From: Bacteroidales bacterium
GTDB lineage: Bacteria > Bacteroidota > Bacteroidia > Bacteroidales > P3
NCBI GenBank assembly: GCA_017439185.1
Contig: JAFRTM010000019.1
Span: forward strand, 41,456-105,455
Length of the DNA: 64,000 nt
Direction: 5' to 3'
Shown here one piece after another: positions 1-7,970 of this stretch (position 1 is its first letter; each line of letters begins with the position of its first letter). The notes under the pieces are model-generated. The model saw only the letters and a list, made by a program, of their open reading frames with translations. It did no database searches and had not been told where the DNA came from. A program made the translations under genes and the position numbers.

Positions 1-35
1 ACTCCATATCAAGTCCATGTTTTGTTCGAGATATG

Positions 36-57
36 TAGGAGGCAAATAGGAGGCATA
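36..57. repeat. Two tandem 11-bp units at the window edge
   Basis: TAGGAGGCAAA (36-46) is followed directly by TAGGAGGCATA (47-57). The rest of 1-167 shows no open frame or hairpin that I can support. It is AT-rich leader sequence before the cytidine deaminase gene. The unit resembles the GGGAGCAAAA units near 57.4 kb. Confidence 0.35.
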
Positions 58-167
58 TTCGAGAGAGGTTCGGCTGAGTTTTGACTTGTGGATGAATTTG
101 GAGGTGGATACAATAAGTTTTGGTTTTATGCGTTATATAGTTAGTTACACTAATTATTATAGAAGTT

Positions 168-644
168 ATGGAAAAAATGATGGAAATCAGGTATTGGGAG
201 TATGACGGTGTTGAGGAACTGAAGGAGGAGGAGAGGGCGTTGGTGGCGGCGGCGAGGGAGGCTACCGGTGGGAGTTATTCGCCATATTCACATTTTAAGG
301 TTGGGGCTGCGGTGCTGCTGGAGGACGGGAGTGTGATGAAGGGGTCGAATCAGGAGAATGTGGCGTATCCGTCGGGGTTGTGTGCAGAGAGGGTGACATT
401 GTTTTCGGCTTCGGCCCAGAGTGGTGGAAAGGCGGTGAGGATGATGGCTGTGACGGCGATTGACGGTGAGGGAAAGAGTGCGACGGCCGCGCCGTGCGGC
501 GCATGCAGGCAGGTGATGGCGGAGCAGGAGAGGAGACAGGGCAGCAAGATGAGAATAATCGTGCCGTTGGGAAATGGAAAAATTAGGATTTTTGATAGTG
601 CCGACGACCTTTTGCCGTTTGCTTTTGAAGCAGAATTGGGTTAG
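168..644 (+). CDS. cdd: Cytidine deaminase
   Basis: This enzyme hydrolyses cytidine and deoxycytidine to uridine and deoxyuridine in pyrimidine salvage in the cytosol. The 158-residue length matches the homotetrameric zinc CDA family. Visible motifs are the substrate loop SPYSHFKVGAA (residues 38-48), the N-x-E pair at 61-63, the C-A-E zinc/catalytic motif (Cys72, Glu74) and P-C-G-A-C (Cys110, Cys113), which together make the zinc site. The first ATG is used; Met4 and Met5 are possible alternatives. It precedes the PpiD-like gene by 144 bases, and that gene has its own promoter, so cdd is probably a separate unit. Confidence 0.95.
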   Translation: MEKMMEIRYWEYDGVEELKEEERALVAAAREATGGSYSPYSHFKVGAAVLLEDGSVMKGSNQENVAYPSGLCAERVTLFSASAQSGGKAVRMMAVTAIDGEGKSATAAPCGACRQVMAEQERRQGSKMRIIVPLGNGKIRIFDSADDLLPFAFEAELG

Positions 645-738
645 GAAGTCATAATGTTAAGGTGTTGGTAGCAAGTGATTTGGGATTTGGGGAGAAGATT
701 TTTTTGCAGAAAAATATAGGAGACAAATATTTTTTTTG

Positions 739-746
739 TATCTTTG
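739..746 (+). promoter_or_regulatory. Bacteroidota -7 box
   Basis: TATCTTTG lies 43 bases before the ATG of the PpiD-like gene and matches the TAnnTTTG consensus for the primary sigma factor of the phylum. No convincing TTTG -33 box sits 19-21 bases upstream, so the call rests on the -7 element alone. Confidence 0.6.
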
Positions 747-788
747 CACGCTTTTTGAATATAATAATATAAAAATATAACAAACAAA

Positions 789-2933
789 ATGGGAGCAATA
801 GGAAGTATTAGAAAACATTCGTGGGTGGCTGTGCTGGTAGTTGGTATAGCTATCGTGGCATTTATTATCGGAGACTTGACGAAGAATCAGAATTCGGGTC
901 AGTTTGTGATAGCGAAGGTTGGTAAGGCAACATTCTTGCAGCCTACTTTCGAGGAGATGGTAAAGGCCAGAGAGACAATGTATATGAATAACGCAGGAGT
1001 GGCAAGCATTCCGAGCGATGTTCAGACTCAGATCAGGGAGCAGGTGTGGCAGGAGCTGGTGGAGGACACTCTGCTTGGTATGGAGTATGCCAAGTTGGGA
1101 ATCCGTGTCACCGAGGACGAGCAAGAGGCTATGATGTATGAGGACGGCACGTACACTCATCCTTACATGAGGCAGTGGTTCACAGACCCGAACACGGGCG
1201 CTTATAACGCACAGATGGCCAGCCAGTATTTCAGAGACGAGACGGATCGTCTGGACGATGCGATGAAGAGTCAGGTGGCGGAGATGAAAGAGGCTGTGAT
1301 AAAGGGCAGGATGCAGGAGAAGTACAATTCGCTGATCAGTAAGGGTTTCTACATGCCGAAGGCTCTCGCAGAGAGGGAGGCTAAGCTGAACGGTGTGCAG
1401 AGCGATGTGCTGGTGGCGATGGCGTCGTACCAGAATGTGAGCGAGGAGAACAGCACTCCTACGGACGAGGACTATCAGAAATATATGAAGGAGCACAAGG
1501 CAGAGGTTGAGATGATGATGGGCCTGAAGAACTATGACGAGATAAGGAAGATCGAATATATCACTTATCCTGTGATGCCGTCGCAGGAAGACCTCAGCGA
1601 GATCGCTGCCGACGTGGAAAAGACATGGGCAGAGTTCCAGACGAAGGCAGAGGTTGCCGATGTAATAGATTTCGTAAACTCGGAGTCACGTGAGGCATAC
1701 GACTCGACGTATATGAAGGCGGCACAGCTTGGTGAGCTGGATAGTCTGGTGGAGAGGACTGCAGTGGGAGGATATATCGAGCCCCGCCAGATTGGCAACG
1801 AATGGGTGATGGCGAAAGTGTTGGAGTCGGCCATGAGGCCTGACAGCGTGAAGGCTACGGTGGTATTGATACTTAATAACACCACGGGAATGCAGAATAT
1901 CACTCGTACCGACGAGGAGGCTAAAGCAGTTGCCGACACGGTGGCAGCATTGATGAGGATGAAAGATGCCAACCTGGAAGAGATAGTGAACCGCTACAGC
2001 GATGACCCCCAGAAGAGCCAGAACAAAGGTGATATGGGATGGGCATTGGATCAGACAATCTATGGATTCCTGAACGAAGATATAGTGAAAACTCCGGTTG
2101 ACGGAGTGTTCAACTTCAAACGTCCCGATGATAGAGGATACGTGGTTGTGAAGGTTACGGGCAAGACCCCGCTTAACAAAAAGTACAGAGTGGCAAAGAT
2201 TAGCAAGGAAATCGTGCCGAGCAACCGTACGAGCACATTGGTGTACAACACAGCGAACCAGTTTATAGGTCAGAACCGCAGCGAAGCCGAGGTGTCGGCA
2301 GCCGCACAGGCTGGCAATCTGACTTTGAGAGAACAGCCGGTGGATGAGATGATGAACCAGTTGCCAGGCATCGAGAACGCACGCGAGATAGTGCGTTGGG
2401 CTTTTGACAAGAAACGCAAAATCGGAGACGTAAGCGAAGAGGTGTATGATTGCGGTGACATGTACGTGGTTGTCACACTTAAAGATATTTACAAGAGTGG
2501 AAAACTCACCGTTGACCAGGTAAAGAACGAGATAGAGCCTTACGTGAGACTGGAGAAGAAAGCCGAATACCTGATGGGTGAGGCTACCGAGGCAGTGGCA
2601 TCGACCAAAGACATTAACACGTTGGCACAGAAGTTCAACACGACCGTGGACTCGGCACAGACGAAGTTGGGTGACTACTATTTCGGACGTTACGGAATGG
2701 AACCCAAAGTAATGGCTAAGATAGCTTGTGGAAAACAGGGTAGCCTTGTGGGCCCGATAAGAGGTGCTTCGGGAGTTTATTTCGTGAATATCTACAACCG
2801 TACCGAGCAGCCGGTGGATGTGGAGACGGCACGTGCAATGCTGAGCCGCTCATATATGCAGAAGGTGAATATGGCATCGCAGGTGCTGAGGAGAAACACG
2901 AAGATAGTGGACAACAGAAGCAGGTTCTTCTAA
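789..2933 (+). CDS. PpiD/SurA-like peptidyl-prolyl isomerase, membrane-anchored
   Basis: This is a 714-residue periplasmic folding factor. A single N-terminal membrane anchor (about residues 11-31, WVAVLVVGIAIVAFII) is followed by a SurA-like helical N-domain (about 35-250). A parvulin-type rotamase segment follows (about 350-465, with the signature stretch YSDDPQKSQNKGDMGW), then a second, weaker parvulin-like C-terminal part. Length and plan match Bacteroidota PpiD homologues, which assist outer-membrane protein folding. It begins a rightward run of envelope genes; the LytM-like gene follows after 15 bases, so co-transcription is likely. Whether the isomerase domain is active cannot be judged from sequence alone. 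Confidence 0.85.
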   Translation: MGAIGSIRKHSWVAVLVVGIAIVAFIIGDLTKNQNSGQFVIAKVGKATFLQPTFEEMVKARETMYMNNAGVASIPSDVQTQIREQVWQELVEDTLLGMEYAKLGIRVTEDEQEAMMYEDGTYTHPYMRQWFTDPNTGAYNAQMASQYFRDETDRLDDAMKSQVAEMKEAVIKGRMQEKYNSLISKGFYMPKALAEREAKLNGVQSDVLVAMASYQNVSEENSTPTDEDYQKYMKEHKAEVEMMMGLKNYDEIRKIEYITYPVMPSQEDLSEIAADVEKTWAEFQTKAEVADVIDFVNSESREAYDSTYMKAAQLGELDSLVERTAVGGYIEPRQIGNEWVMAKVLESAMRPDSVKATVVLILNNTTGMQNITRTDEEAKAVADTVAALMRMKDANLEEIVNRYSDDPQKSQNKGDMGWALDQTIYGFLNEDIVKTPVDGVFNFKRPDDRGYVVVKVTGKTPLNKKYRVAKISKEIVPSNRTSTLVYNTANQFIGQNRSEAEVSAAAQAGNLTLREQPVDEMMNQLPGIENAREIVRWAFDKKRKIGDVSEEVYDCGDMYVVVTLKDIYKSGKLTVDQVKNEIEPYVRLEKKAEYLMGEATEAVASTKDINTLAQKFNTTVDSAQTKLGDYYFGRYGMEPKVMAKIACGKQGSLVGPIRGASGVYFVNIYNRTEQPVDVETARAMLSRSYMQKVNMASQVLRRNTKIVDNRSRFF

Positions 2934-2948
2934 TAGAAGCATAGACAG

Positions 2949-3920
2949 ATGTCCTTAAAAAAAGGAAAGTCTATAAAAGTAACAGCACTCGTAAGAGGCG
3001 CGGCCGACCGGTTGCGCCTCTTGCGTAGTAAGTTGGTGGCGTTGTGGCACAAGGTGACGGTGCGAATGCGACCACTGGTAAAGCATGCCAACCGCAAGCA
3101 GAGACTGGTGGTTATGGACGGAGAAAGCTACAAGGAACGATTTTCTTTTCAACTGTCTGCCATCAATCTTTTCGTTGGGATAGGTGTAGGAGTTATAGTA
3201 TTGATAATACTAACAGTATTGTTGTTGGCATTTACCCCATTGAAAGGCATAATACCCGGATACGCGAATAACGAGATAGTGGAGCAGACGTATAGAAATA
3301 TGGCGGTGTTGGACTCTCTGGAGACTGCCATGCAGGGACAGGAGCGGTTATTGGCAGCAATGACTGCAGCAATAAAAGGGGAAGGTGTACCGGACGAGAA
3401 TAGTATCGAGGCCGACACATCGCAGCAGAAGGTGCAGGGCGGTCCCGACCTGCATAATAGGGCAGACAGTATGTTGAGGCGGGAAATGGAGGAACCGAGA
3501 GTTGCGGAGACTTCAACGACAAAAGAATCAGAAGTGCAGACAAATGCAGTTTCGCAATTGTACTTCCCTCCAATAAAAGGGAAGGTGATATCAACTTATA
3601 ATGCGCGAGCCAAGCAATATGGAGTAGATATAGCTGGAGGCTACAATGATATAGTGAAAGCCACGGGCAACGGCACGGTCTTCTTTGCAGGATTTACTGT
3701 AGAATCGGGATACGTGATGGTAATACAACATCCAGGCGATGCGGTGTCGGTGTATAAGCACAACAGCGCATTGCTCAAGAAAGAGGGTGAGATGGTAAGA
3801 ACCGGAGAACCGATAGCATATTTGGGTAATACTGGAGTTCGTAATTCGGGGCCGCATTTGTATTTTGAGTTATGGATAAACGGCAAGCCGGTAAATCCGC
3901 TGCAATACATATCGTTTTAG
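2949..3920 (+). CDS. LytM/M23-family protein with degenerate metal site
   Basis: The protein has 323 residues: a basic cytoplasmic N-terminus, one membrane segment (about 72-96), a helical stalk (about 105-200) and a C-terminal M23/LytM fold (about 205-323). Active M23 enzymes use HxxxD and HxH to hold zinc. Here the first histidine is Gln223 (K-Q-Y-G-V-D, Asp227 kept) and the HxH motif reads H-L-Y (His303, Tyr305); His271 is retained. Two of four key positions are altered, so it is probably a non-catalytic LytM protein of the EnvC/NlpD activator kind (inference). It sits 3 bases before dxr, in one probable operon with envelope-biogenesis genes. Confidence 0.85.
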   Translation: MSLKKGKSIKVTALVRGAADRLRLLRSKLVALWHKVTVRMRPLVKHANRKQRLVVMDGESYKERFSFQLSAINLFVGIGVGVIVLIILTVLLLAFTPLKGIIPGYANNEIVEQTYRNMAVLDSLETAMQGQERLLAAMTAAIKGEGVPDENSIEADTSQQKVQGGPDLHNRADSMLRREMEEPRVAETSTTKESEVQTNAVSQLYFPPIKGKVISTYNARAKQYGVDIAGGYNDIVKATGNGTVFFAGFTVESGYVMVIQHPGDAVSVYKHNSALLKKEGEMVRTGEPIAYLGNTGVRNSGPHLYFELWINGKPVNPLQYISF

Positions 3921-3923
3921 CAG

Positions 3924-5054
3924 ATGCAGAAAAATATAGCCATATTAGGGAGTACCGGATCAATAGGATGTCAAGCCTTGAACGTGATACGACGTCACCG
4001 TGACCGCTATACGGTGGAAGTGCTGTGTGCAGGAAGCAATAGTGACAGACTGATAGAGCAGGCATTGGAATTCGAACCTAATGCCGTGGCCATAGCAGAC
4101 GAGCAATCGTATGGCAAAGTTAAGGAAGCGTTGAGGGGGAAAGGGATAAAGGTGTTTGCCGGAGAAGAAGCCATTGCCGACTTGATGACAATGGGGACTA
4201 TAGACTTGGTTTTATCGTCGATAGTCGGCTTTGCTGGGCTCAAACCCACCATCGCCGCGATTGAGGCGGGCAAGCCTGTGGCATTGGCCAATAAGGAGAC
4301 AATGGTGGTGGCAGGACAGTTGGTTACGGCATTGGCTGCTAAGAATAAAGTGCCAATACTCCCGGTGGATTCGGAACATTCAGCGATATTCCAATGTCTG
4401 GTGGGGGAAATGTCAGCCATAGATAAGATATTGCTGACGGCTTCAGGGGGACCTTTCTACGGAAAGACGATAGGGGAGTTGGTCAAGGTGAGCCCGGCAG
4501 ATGCGCTGAAGCACCCCAATTGGAACATGGGACCGAAGGTTACAGTAGATTCGGCAACCCTTATGAATAAGGGGTTGGAGGTGATAGAGGCCAGATGGCT
4601 GTTTAACGTGCCCGCCGAGAGGATAGAGGTCATAGTACACCCCCAGTCGGTAGTCCATTCAATGGTACAATTCAAGGACGGGAGCATAAAGGCTCAGCTA
4701 GGAGTGCCCACAATGGAGACTCCGATACAATATGCGCTATCGTTCCCGGAGAGGATAGAGAGCCATCTGCCGAGGATGGATTTTGCAAAATATGCACAGC
4801 TGACATTTGGAAAACCCGATACGGCGACATTCAGATGTCTGTCCTTAGCGTACGAAGCCCTGCGAAGAGGCGGTAATATTCCGTGTGCCATGAATGCCGC
4901 CAACGAGGTTGCTGTGGCAAGGTTTCTTAATGGGGACTTGTCATTCTTGGGAATAGCCGAATATATAGAAAAACAGATGGCAAAGGTTTGTTATATAGCC
5001 AATCCGTCGCTCGAAGATTTGATAGAAACAGATAAACAAACAAGAAAAATATGA
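3924..5054 (+). CDS. dxr: 1-deoxy-D-xylulose 5-phosphate reductoisomerase
   Basis: This enzyme converts DXP to 2-C-methyl-D-erythritol 4-phosphate with NADPH, the committed step of the MEP isoprenoid pathway. The N-terminal Rossmann motif GSTGSIG is at residues 9-15. The substrate/metal region with VDSEHSAIFQ and the ASGGPF loop follow in the family order, and 376 residues is the usual length. The stop overlaps the start of the RseP gene by four bases (ATGA, 5051-5054), implying translational coupling. This dxr-rseP adjacency is common in Bacteroidota. Confidence 0.97.
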   Translation: MQKNIAILGSTGSIGCQALNVIRRHRDRYTVEVLCAGSNSDRLIEQALEFEPNAVAIADEQSYGKVKEALRGKGIKVFAGEEAIADLMTMGTIDLVLSSIVGFAGLKPTIAAIEAGKPVALANKETMVVAGQLVTALAAKNKVPILPVDSEHSAIFQCLVGEMSAIDKILLTASGGPFYGKTIGELVKVSPADALKHPNWNMGPKVTVDSATLMNKGLEVIEARWLFNVPAERIEVIVHPQSVVHSMVQFKDGSIKAQLGVPTMETPIQYALSFPERIESHLPRMDFAKYAQLTFGKPDTATFRCLSLAYEALRRGGNIPCAMNAANEVAVARFLNGDLSFLGIAEYIEKQMAKVCYIANPSLEDLIETDKQTRKI

Positions 5055-6433
5055 AAGTATTAGCACTGATACTCAGTCTCTCGCTACTAATTATAACACA
5101 CGAATTTGGACATTTAGGATTTGCAAAACTGTTCCATACCCGGGTACGCAGGTTCTATCTGTTCTTTAACTGGAAATTCTCGATAATAAAAGCCAAACGT
5201 TTTGATGGCAAGTGGCATTTCTTGTTTTTCAATGCGACAACGCCTAAAGAATGGGAAGAAAAAGAGCCGGACAATACCATATGGGGTCTTGGATGGATAC
5301 CGCTTGGAGGATATTGCGACATAGCGGGTATGATAGATGAGACCAAGAGTAAGGACGACTTGGCAAGCGAACCGCAACCTTGGGAATATCGGTGCAAGCC
5401 GGCATGGCAGAGATTGCTGATAATTAGTGGAGGTGTATTGGTGAATTTCATATCGGCATTGCTCATATATACAGCAGTCTTTGCCCATTGGGGCGAGGAC
5501 AAACTGCCGGTTCGCAATGCCCAGTTAGGATATGATTACAGTGAGATATTGGTCGATGAAGGATTGCAGGCGGGTGATATAATATATGCTGTAAACGGAG
5601 AAGAGATAATGGATTTCGACCAGTTGCAGGCTAAGCTCGTATTGGCCACAGAGCCAGTGCTGACCGTGAAACGGGACGATAGCCTTGTAACGGTATCTTT
5701 GTCGAAAGATTTCATGGGAAGGGTCAACTCTGAGAGGCCAAAGACGCTCATGACACCGAGGAGTCCGTTTGTGATAAAGGATTTTGCGCCGGGGTCAGCA
5801 GCCGCCAAGGCAGGTTTTGCAGTGGGAGACAGTGTAGTTTCGATAAATGGTGAAGCGATGGCTTCGTATACGGAAATCTCGGCGGCATTAGCGGCCAATG
5901 CTGGAGAGAAAATCGAGGTCGGCATATATCGTGAAGGGGTTTTGAAAGAGTTGCCGCTGGCATTACCGTCGGACGGAAAAATGGGGGTGATGCTGAAGTC
6001 GCCGCTGGAGGTATTTGATGTAGAACATATTTCATACAATATATTTCAAGCAATTCCACGAGGGATAAGTTACGGTTTTGAGACACTTGTGTCGTATGTC
6101 ACAAGTCTTAAGGTATTGTTTACCAAGAACGGAGCTCAAAATCTTGGCGGCTTTATCTCTATCGGAAGCATCTTCCCCGAGACATGGAACTGGTACTCCT
6201 TCTGGAACATCACGGCGCTTCTGGCAGTCATTCTTGCGTTCATGAACATAATACCGATCCCGGGACTTGACGGAGGTCATATACTCTTTACCCTCTGGGA
6301 GATGGTTACACGAAGAAAACCGAGCGAAAAGTTTCTCAATGTGGCGCAGAACATAGGGATGATATTGCTATTGCTGCTGTTGGTGTTTGCCAACGGCAAC
6401 GACATCTGGCGTCTGATAAAAGGGATGTTCTAA
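5051..6433 (+). CDS. rseP: RseP-type site-2 intramembrane metalloprotease (M50)
   Basis: This is a zinc protease that cleaves transmembrane substrates such as anti-sigma factors. The HEFGH zinc motif is at residues 17-21 in the first membrane helix. The second metal-ligand motif, NIIPIPGLDGGH (LDGGH about 406-410), lies in the C-terminal membrane part. Between them are two PDZ-like segments (about 160-230 and 235-320), the second with the KDFAPGSAAAKAGF signature. At 460 residues it is the usual size for Bacteroidota. It is coupled to dxr by the ATGA overlap. A nearby ECF sigma factor (57.6 kb) has no adjacent anti-sigma gene, so a functional link to it is not shown. Confidence 0.95.
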   Translation: MKVLALILSLSLLIITHEFGHLGFAKLFHTRVRRFYLFFNWKFSIIKAKRFDGKWHFLFFNATTPKEWEEKEPDNTIWGLGWIPLGGYCDIAGMIDETKSKDDLASEPQPWEYRCKPAWQRLLIISGGVLVNFISALLIYTAVFAHWGEDKLPVRNAQLGYDYSEILVDEGLQAGDIIYAVNGEEIMDFDQLQAKLVLATEPVLTVKRDDSLVTVSLSKDFMGRVNSERPKTLMTPRSPFVIKDFAPGSAAAKAGFAVGDSVVSINGEAMASYTEISAALAANAGEKIEVGIYREGVLKELPLALPSDGKMGVMLKSPLEVFDVEHISYNIFQAIPRGISYGFETLVSYVTSLKVLFTKNGAQNLGGFISIGSIFPETWNWYSFWNITALLAVILAFMNIIPIPGLDGGHILFTLWEMVTRRKPSEKFLNVAQNIGMILLLLLLVFANGNDIWRLIKGMF

Positions 6434-6448
6434 TAAAGAATAGGCAAG

Positions 6449-7894
6449 TTGAAGAAAATAGATCGTCTCATATTAAAGTCGTTCATCGGACCTCTGCTGC
6501 TCACGTTCAGCATAGCGGTGTTCGTGCTTCTCATGCAGTTTGTGTGGAAGTATATAGACGATATGGTAGGGAAGGGTTTGAGTGTAGGGACTATAGCGGA
6601 GTTGCTTTTCTATGCATCTGCGACATTTGTGCCGATGGCGCTACCAATAGCTGTACTCTTCGCCTCGATAATGACGATGGGAAACTTCGGCGAAAAATAT
6701 GAGTTGATAGCGATGAAAGCGGGTGGAATATCGTTGTGGAGAGCGATGCTCCCGATGGTTATGGTTACGCTGATACTGACCGCTATAGCATTCTATTTTT
6801 CAAACAATGTGCTGCCTGCTGCAACTTTGCGCTACCGTATTACCCTTTACGATGTAACGCGCAAGAAGCCTGCCCTTAACATACGGCCGAGTGAGTACTA
6901 CAGCGATATAGAAGGGTATGTGATCCGAATCAATGAGAAAGATCCGGAGACTGGCTTGCTGAGCGACATTATTATATATGACCACACGAAACATCCGGCA
7001 CAGACCAACTTGATAGTGGCCGATAGCGGAATGATGCAAACGAGTCCAGACGGCCAGTACCTTATCTTCACGCTATATAGTGGGCATACATATACTGAAG
7101 AATGCTCGGGTGAAGAAAGGTACACGAGACCATTCACCGCAATGGACTTTAGGGAACAGATTATGACCTTTGACCTTTCTTCGTTTGCTTTCGATAAATC
7201 GAGCGAGGACAGTTTCAAGGCGAACTGTCAGATGATGAATGTGGCACAACTGGACTCGACCACACGGTTTCTGAGAGAATCCATGAACGAGCGGTATGCC
7301 GATTTTATGGTCTCGACGATATCTAAATTAACGTTGTATAATCGGTACAAGCAACTTGAGCCGATGCGCGACAAGTTGACGGAGTTCAGTAGCTATAAAC
7401 CGGTACAGATGGGTGATACTATATCCAGTGAGACCCGCCGCCAGATATTGATGCGCGCAAAGTCTATCGCCAGTCAGATAAATGGCGATTTCCGCGTCTA
7501 TACCCAAGTGGTGAAGTCTGATAAAGAATTTCTCAACCGTCACTATGTCGTTTGGAACCGCAAATATACGTTTGCCGTGGCCTGCCTGGTGCTTTTCTTT
7601 ATCGGGGCGCCGTTTGGTTCGATTGTGAGGAAAGGCGGTCTGGGAATGCCGCTTGTCGCCTCGGTGGTGTTTTTCGTGTTATATTATGTTATAGACATGA
7701 TTGACGAGAAAGCGGTGCGTGGAAGCGTGATGTCGCCGACGGGAATGTGGGTCGCCACGTTTGTCTTTATACCGATTGGGGTGTTGCTTACCATCCACGC
7801 CACCAGCGATGCTTCAATATTCGACAGCACTACGTGGAACAAGTTTGCCGATAGGATGCGGTCAAGATTCAAACTTGTCAAGCGCAAGAAGTAG
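6449..7894 (+). CDS. LptF/LptG (YjgP/YjgQ) family permease
   Basis: This is an inner-membrane subunit of the LPS transporter that extracts lipopolysaccharide for delivery to the outer membrane. The 481-residue protein has an N-terminal membrane cluster (about 9-120), a large periplasmic jelly-roll-like domain (about 125-340) and three C-terminal membrane segments, ending in a basic tail. The frame opens with TTG at 6449, 15 bases after rseP. No in-frame ATG is available before conserved sequence (KKIDRLILKSFIGPLLLTF), so TTG is probably the true start. It is longer than the E. coli proteins (about 360), as is usual in this phylum. It ends just before a strong hairpin terminator. Confidence 0.9.
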   Translation: MKKIDRLILKSFIGPLLLTFSIAVFVLLMQFVWKYIDDMVGKGLSVGTIAELLFYASATFVPMALPIAVLFASIMTMGNFGEKYELIAMKAGGISLWRAMLPMVMVTLILTAIAFYFSNNVLPAATLRYRITLYDVTRKKPALNIRPSEYYSDIEGYVIRINEKDPETGLLSDIIIYDHTKHPAQTNLIVADSGMMQTSPDGQYLIFTLYSGHTYTEECSGEERYTRPFTAMDFREQIMTFDLSSFAFDKSSEDSFKANCQMMNVAQLDSTTRFLRESMNERYADFMVSTISKLTLYNRYKQLEPMRDKLTEFSSYKPVQMGDTISSETRRQILMRAKSIASQINGDFRVYTQVVKSDKEFLNRHYVVWNRKYTFAVACLVLFFIGAPFGSIVRKGGLGMPLVASVVFFVLYYVIDMIDEKAVRGSVMSPTGMWVATFVFIPIGVLLTIHATSDASIFDSTTWNKFADRMRSRFKLVKRKK

Positions 7895-7920
7895 AAGAAC
7901 AGCAAAGTACAATAAGAGAA

Positions 7921-7953
7921 AGAGGACTGTCCACCGGGCAGTCCTCTCTTTTA
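7921..7953. terminator. Bidirectional hairpin terminator
   Basis: The stem AGAGGACTG (7921-7929) pairs with CAGTCCTCT (7939-7947), with two or three further pairs towards the loop, and CTTTT follows on the plus strand. It lies between the convergent LptF/G gene and the 1052-residue T9SS gene and can stop both. Confidence 0.85.
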
Positions 7954-7970
7954 TGATTGATATTGACGGG

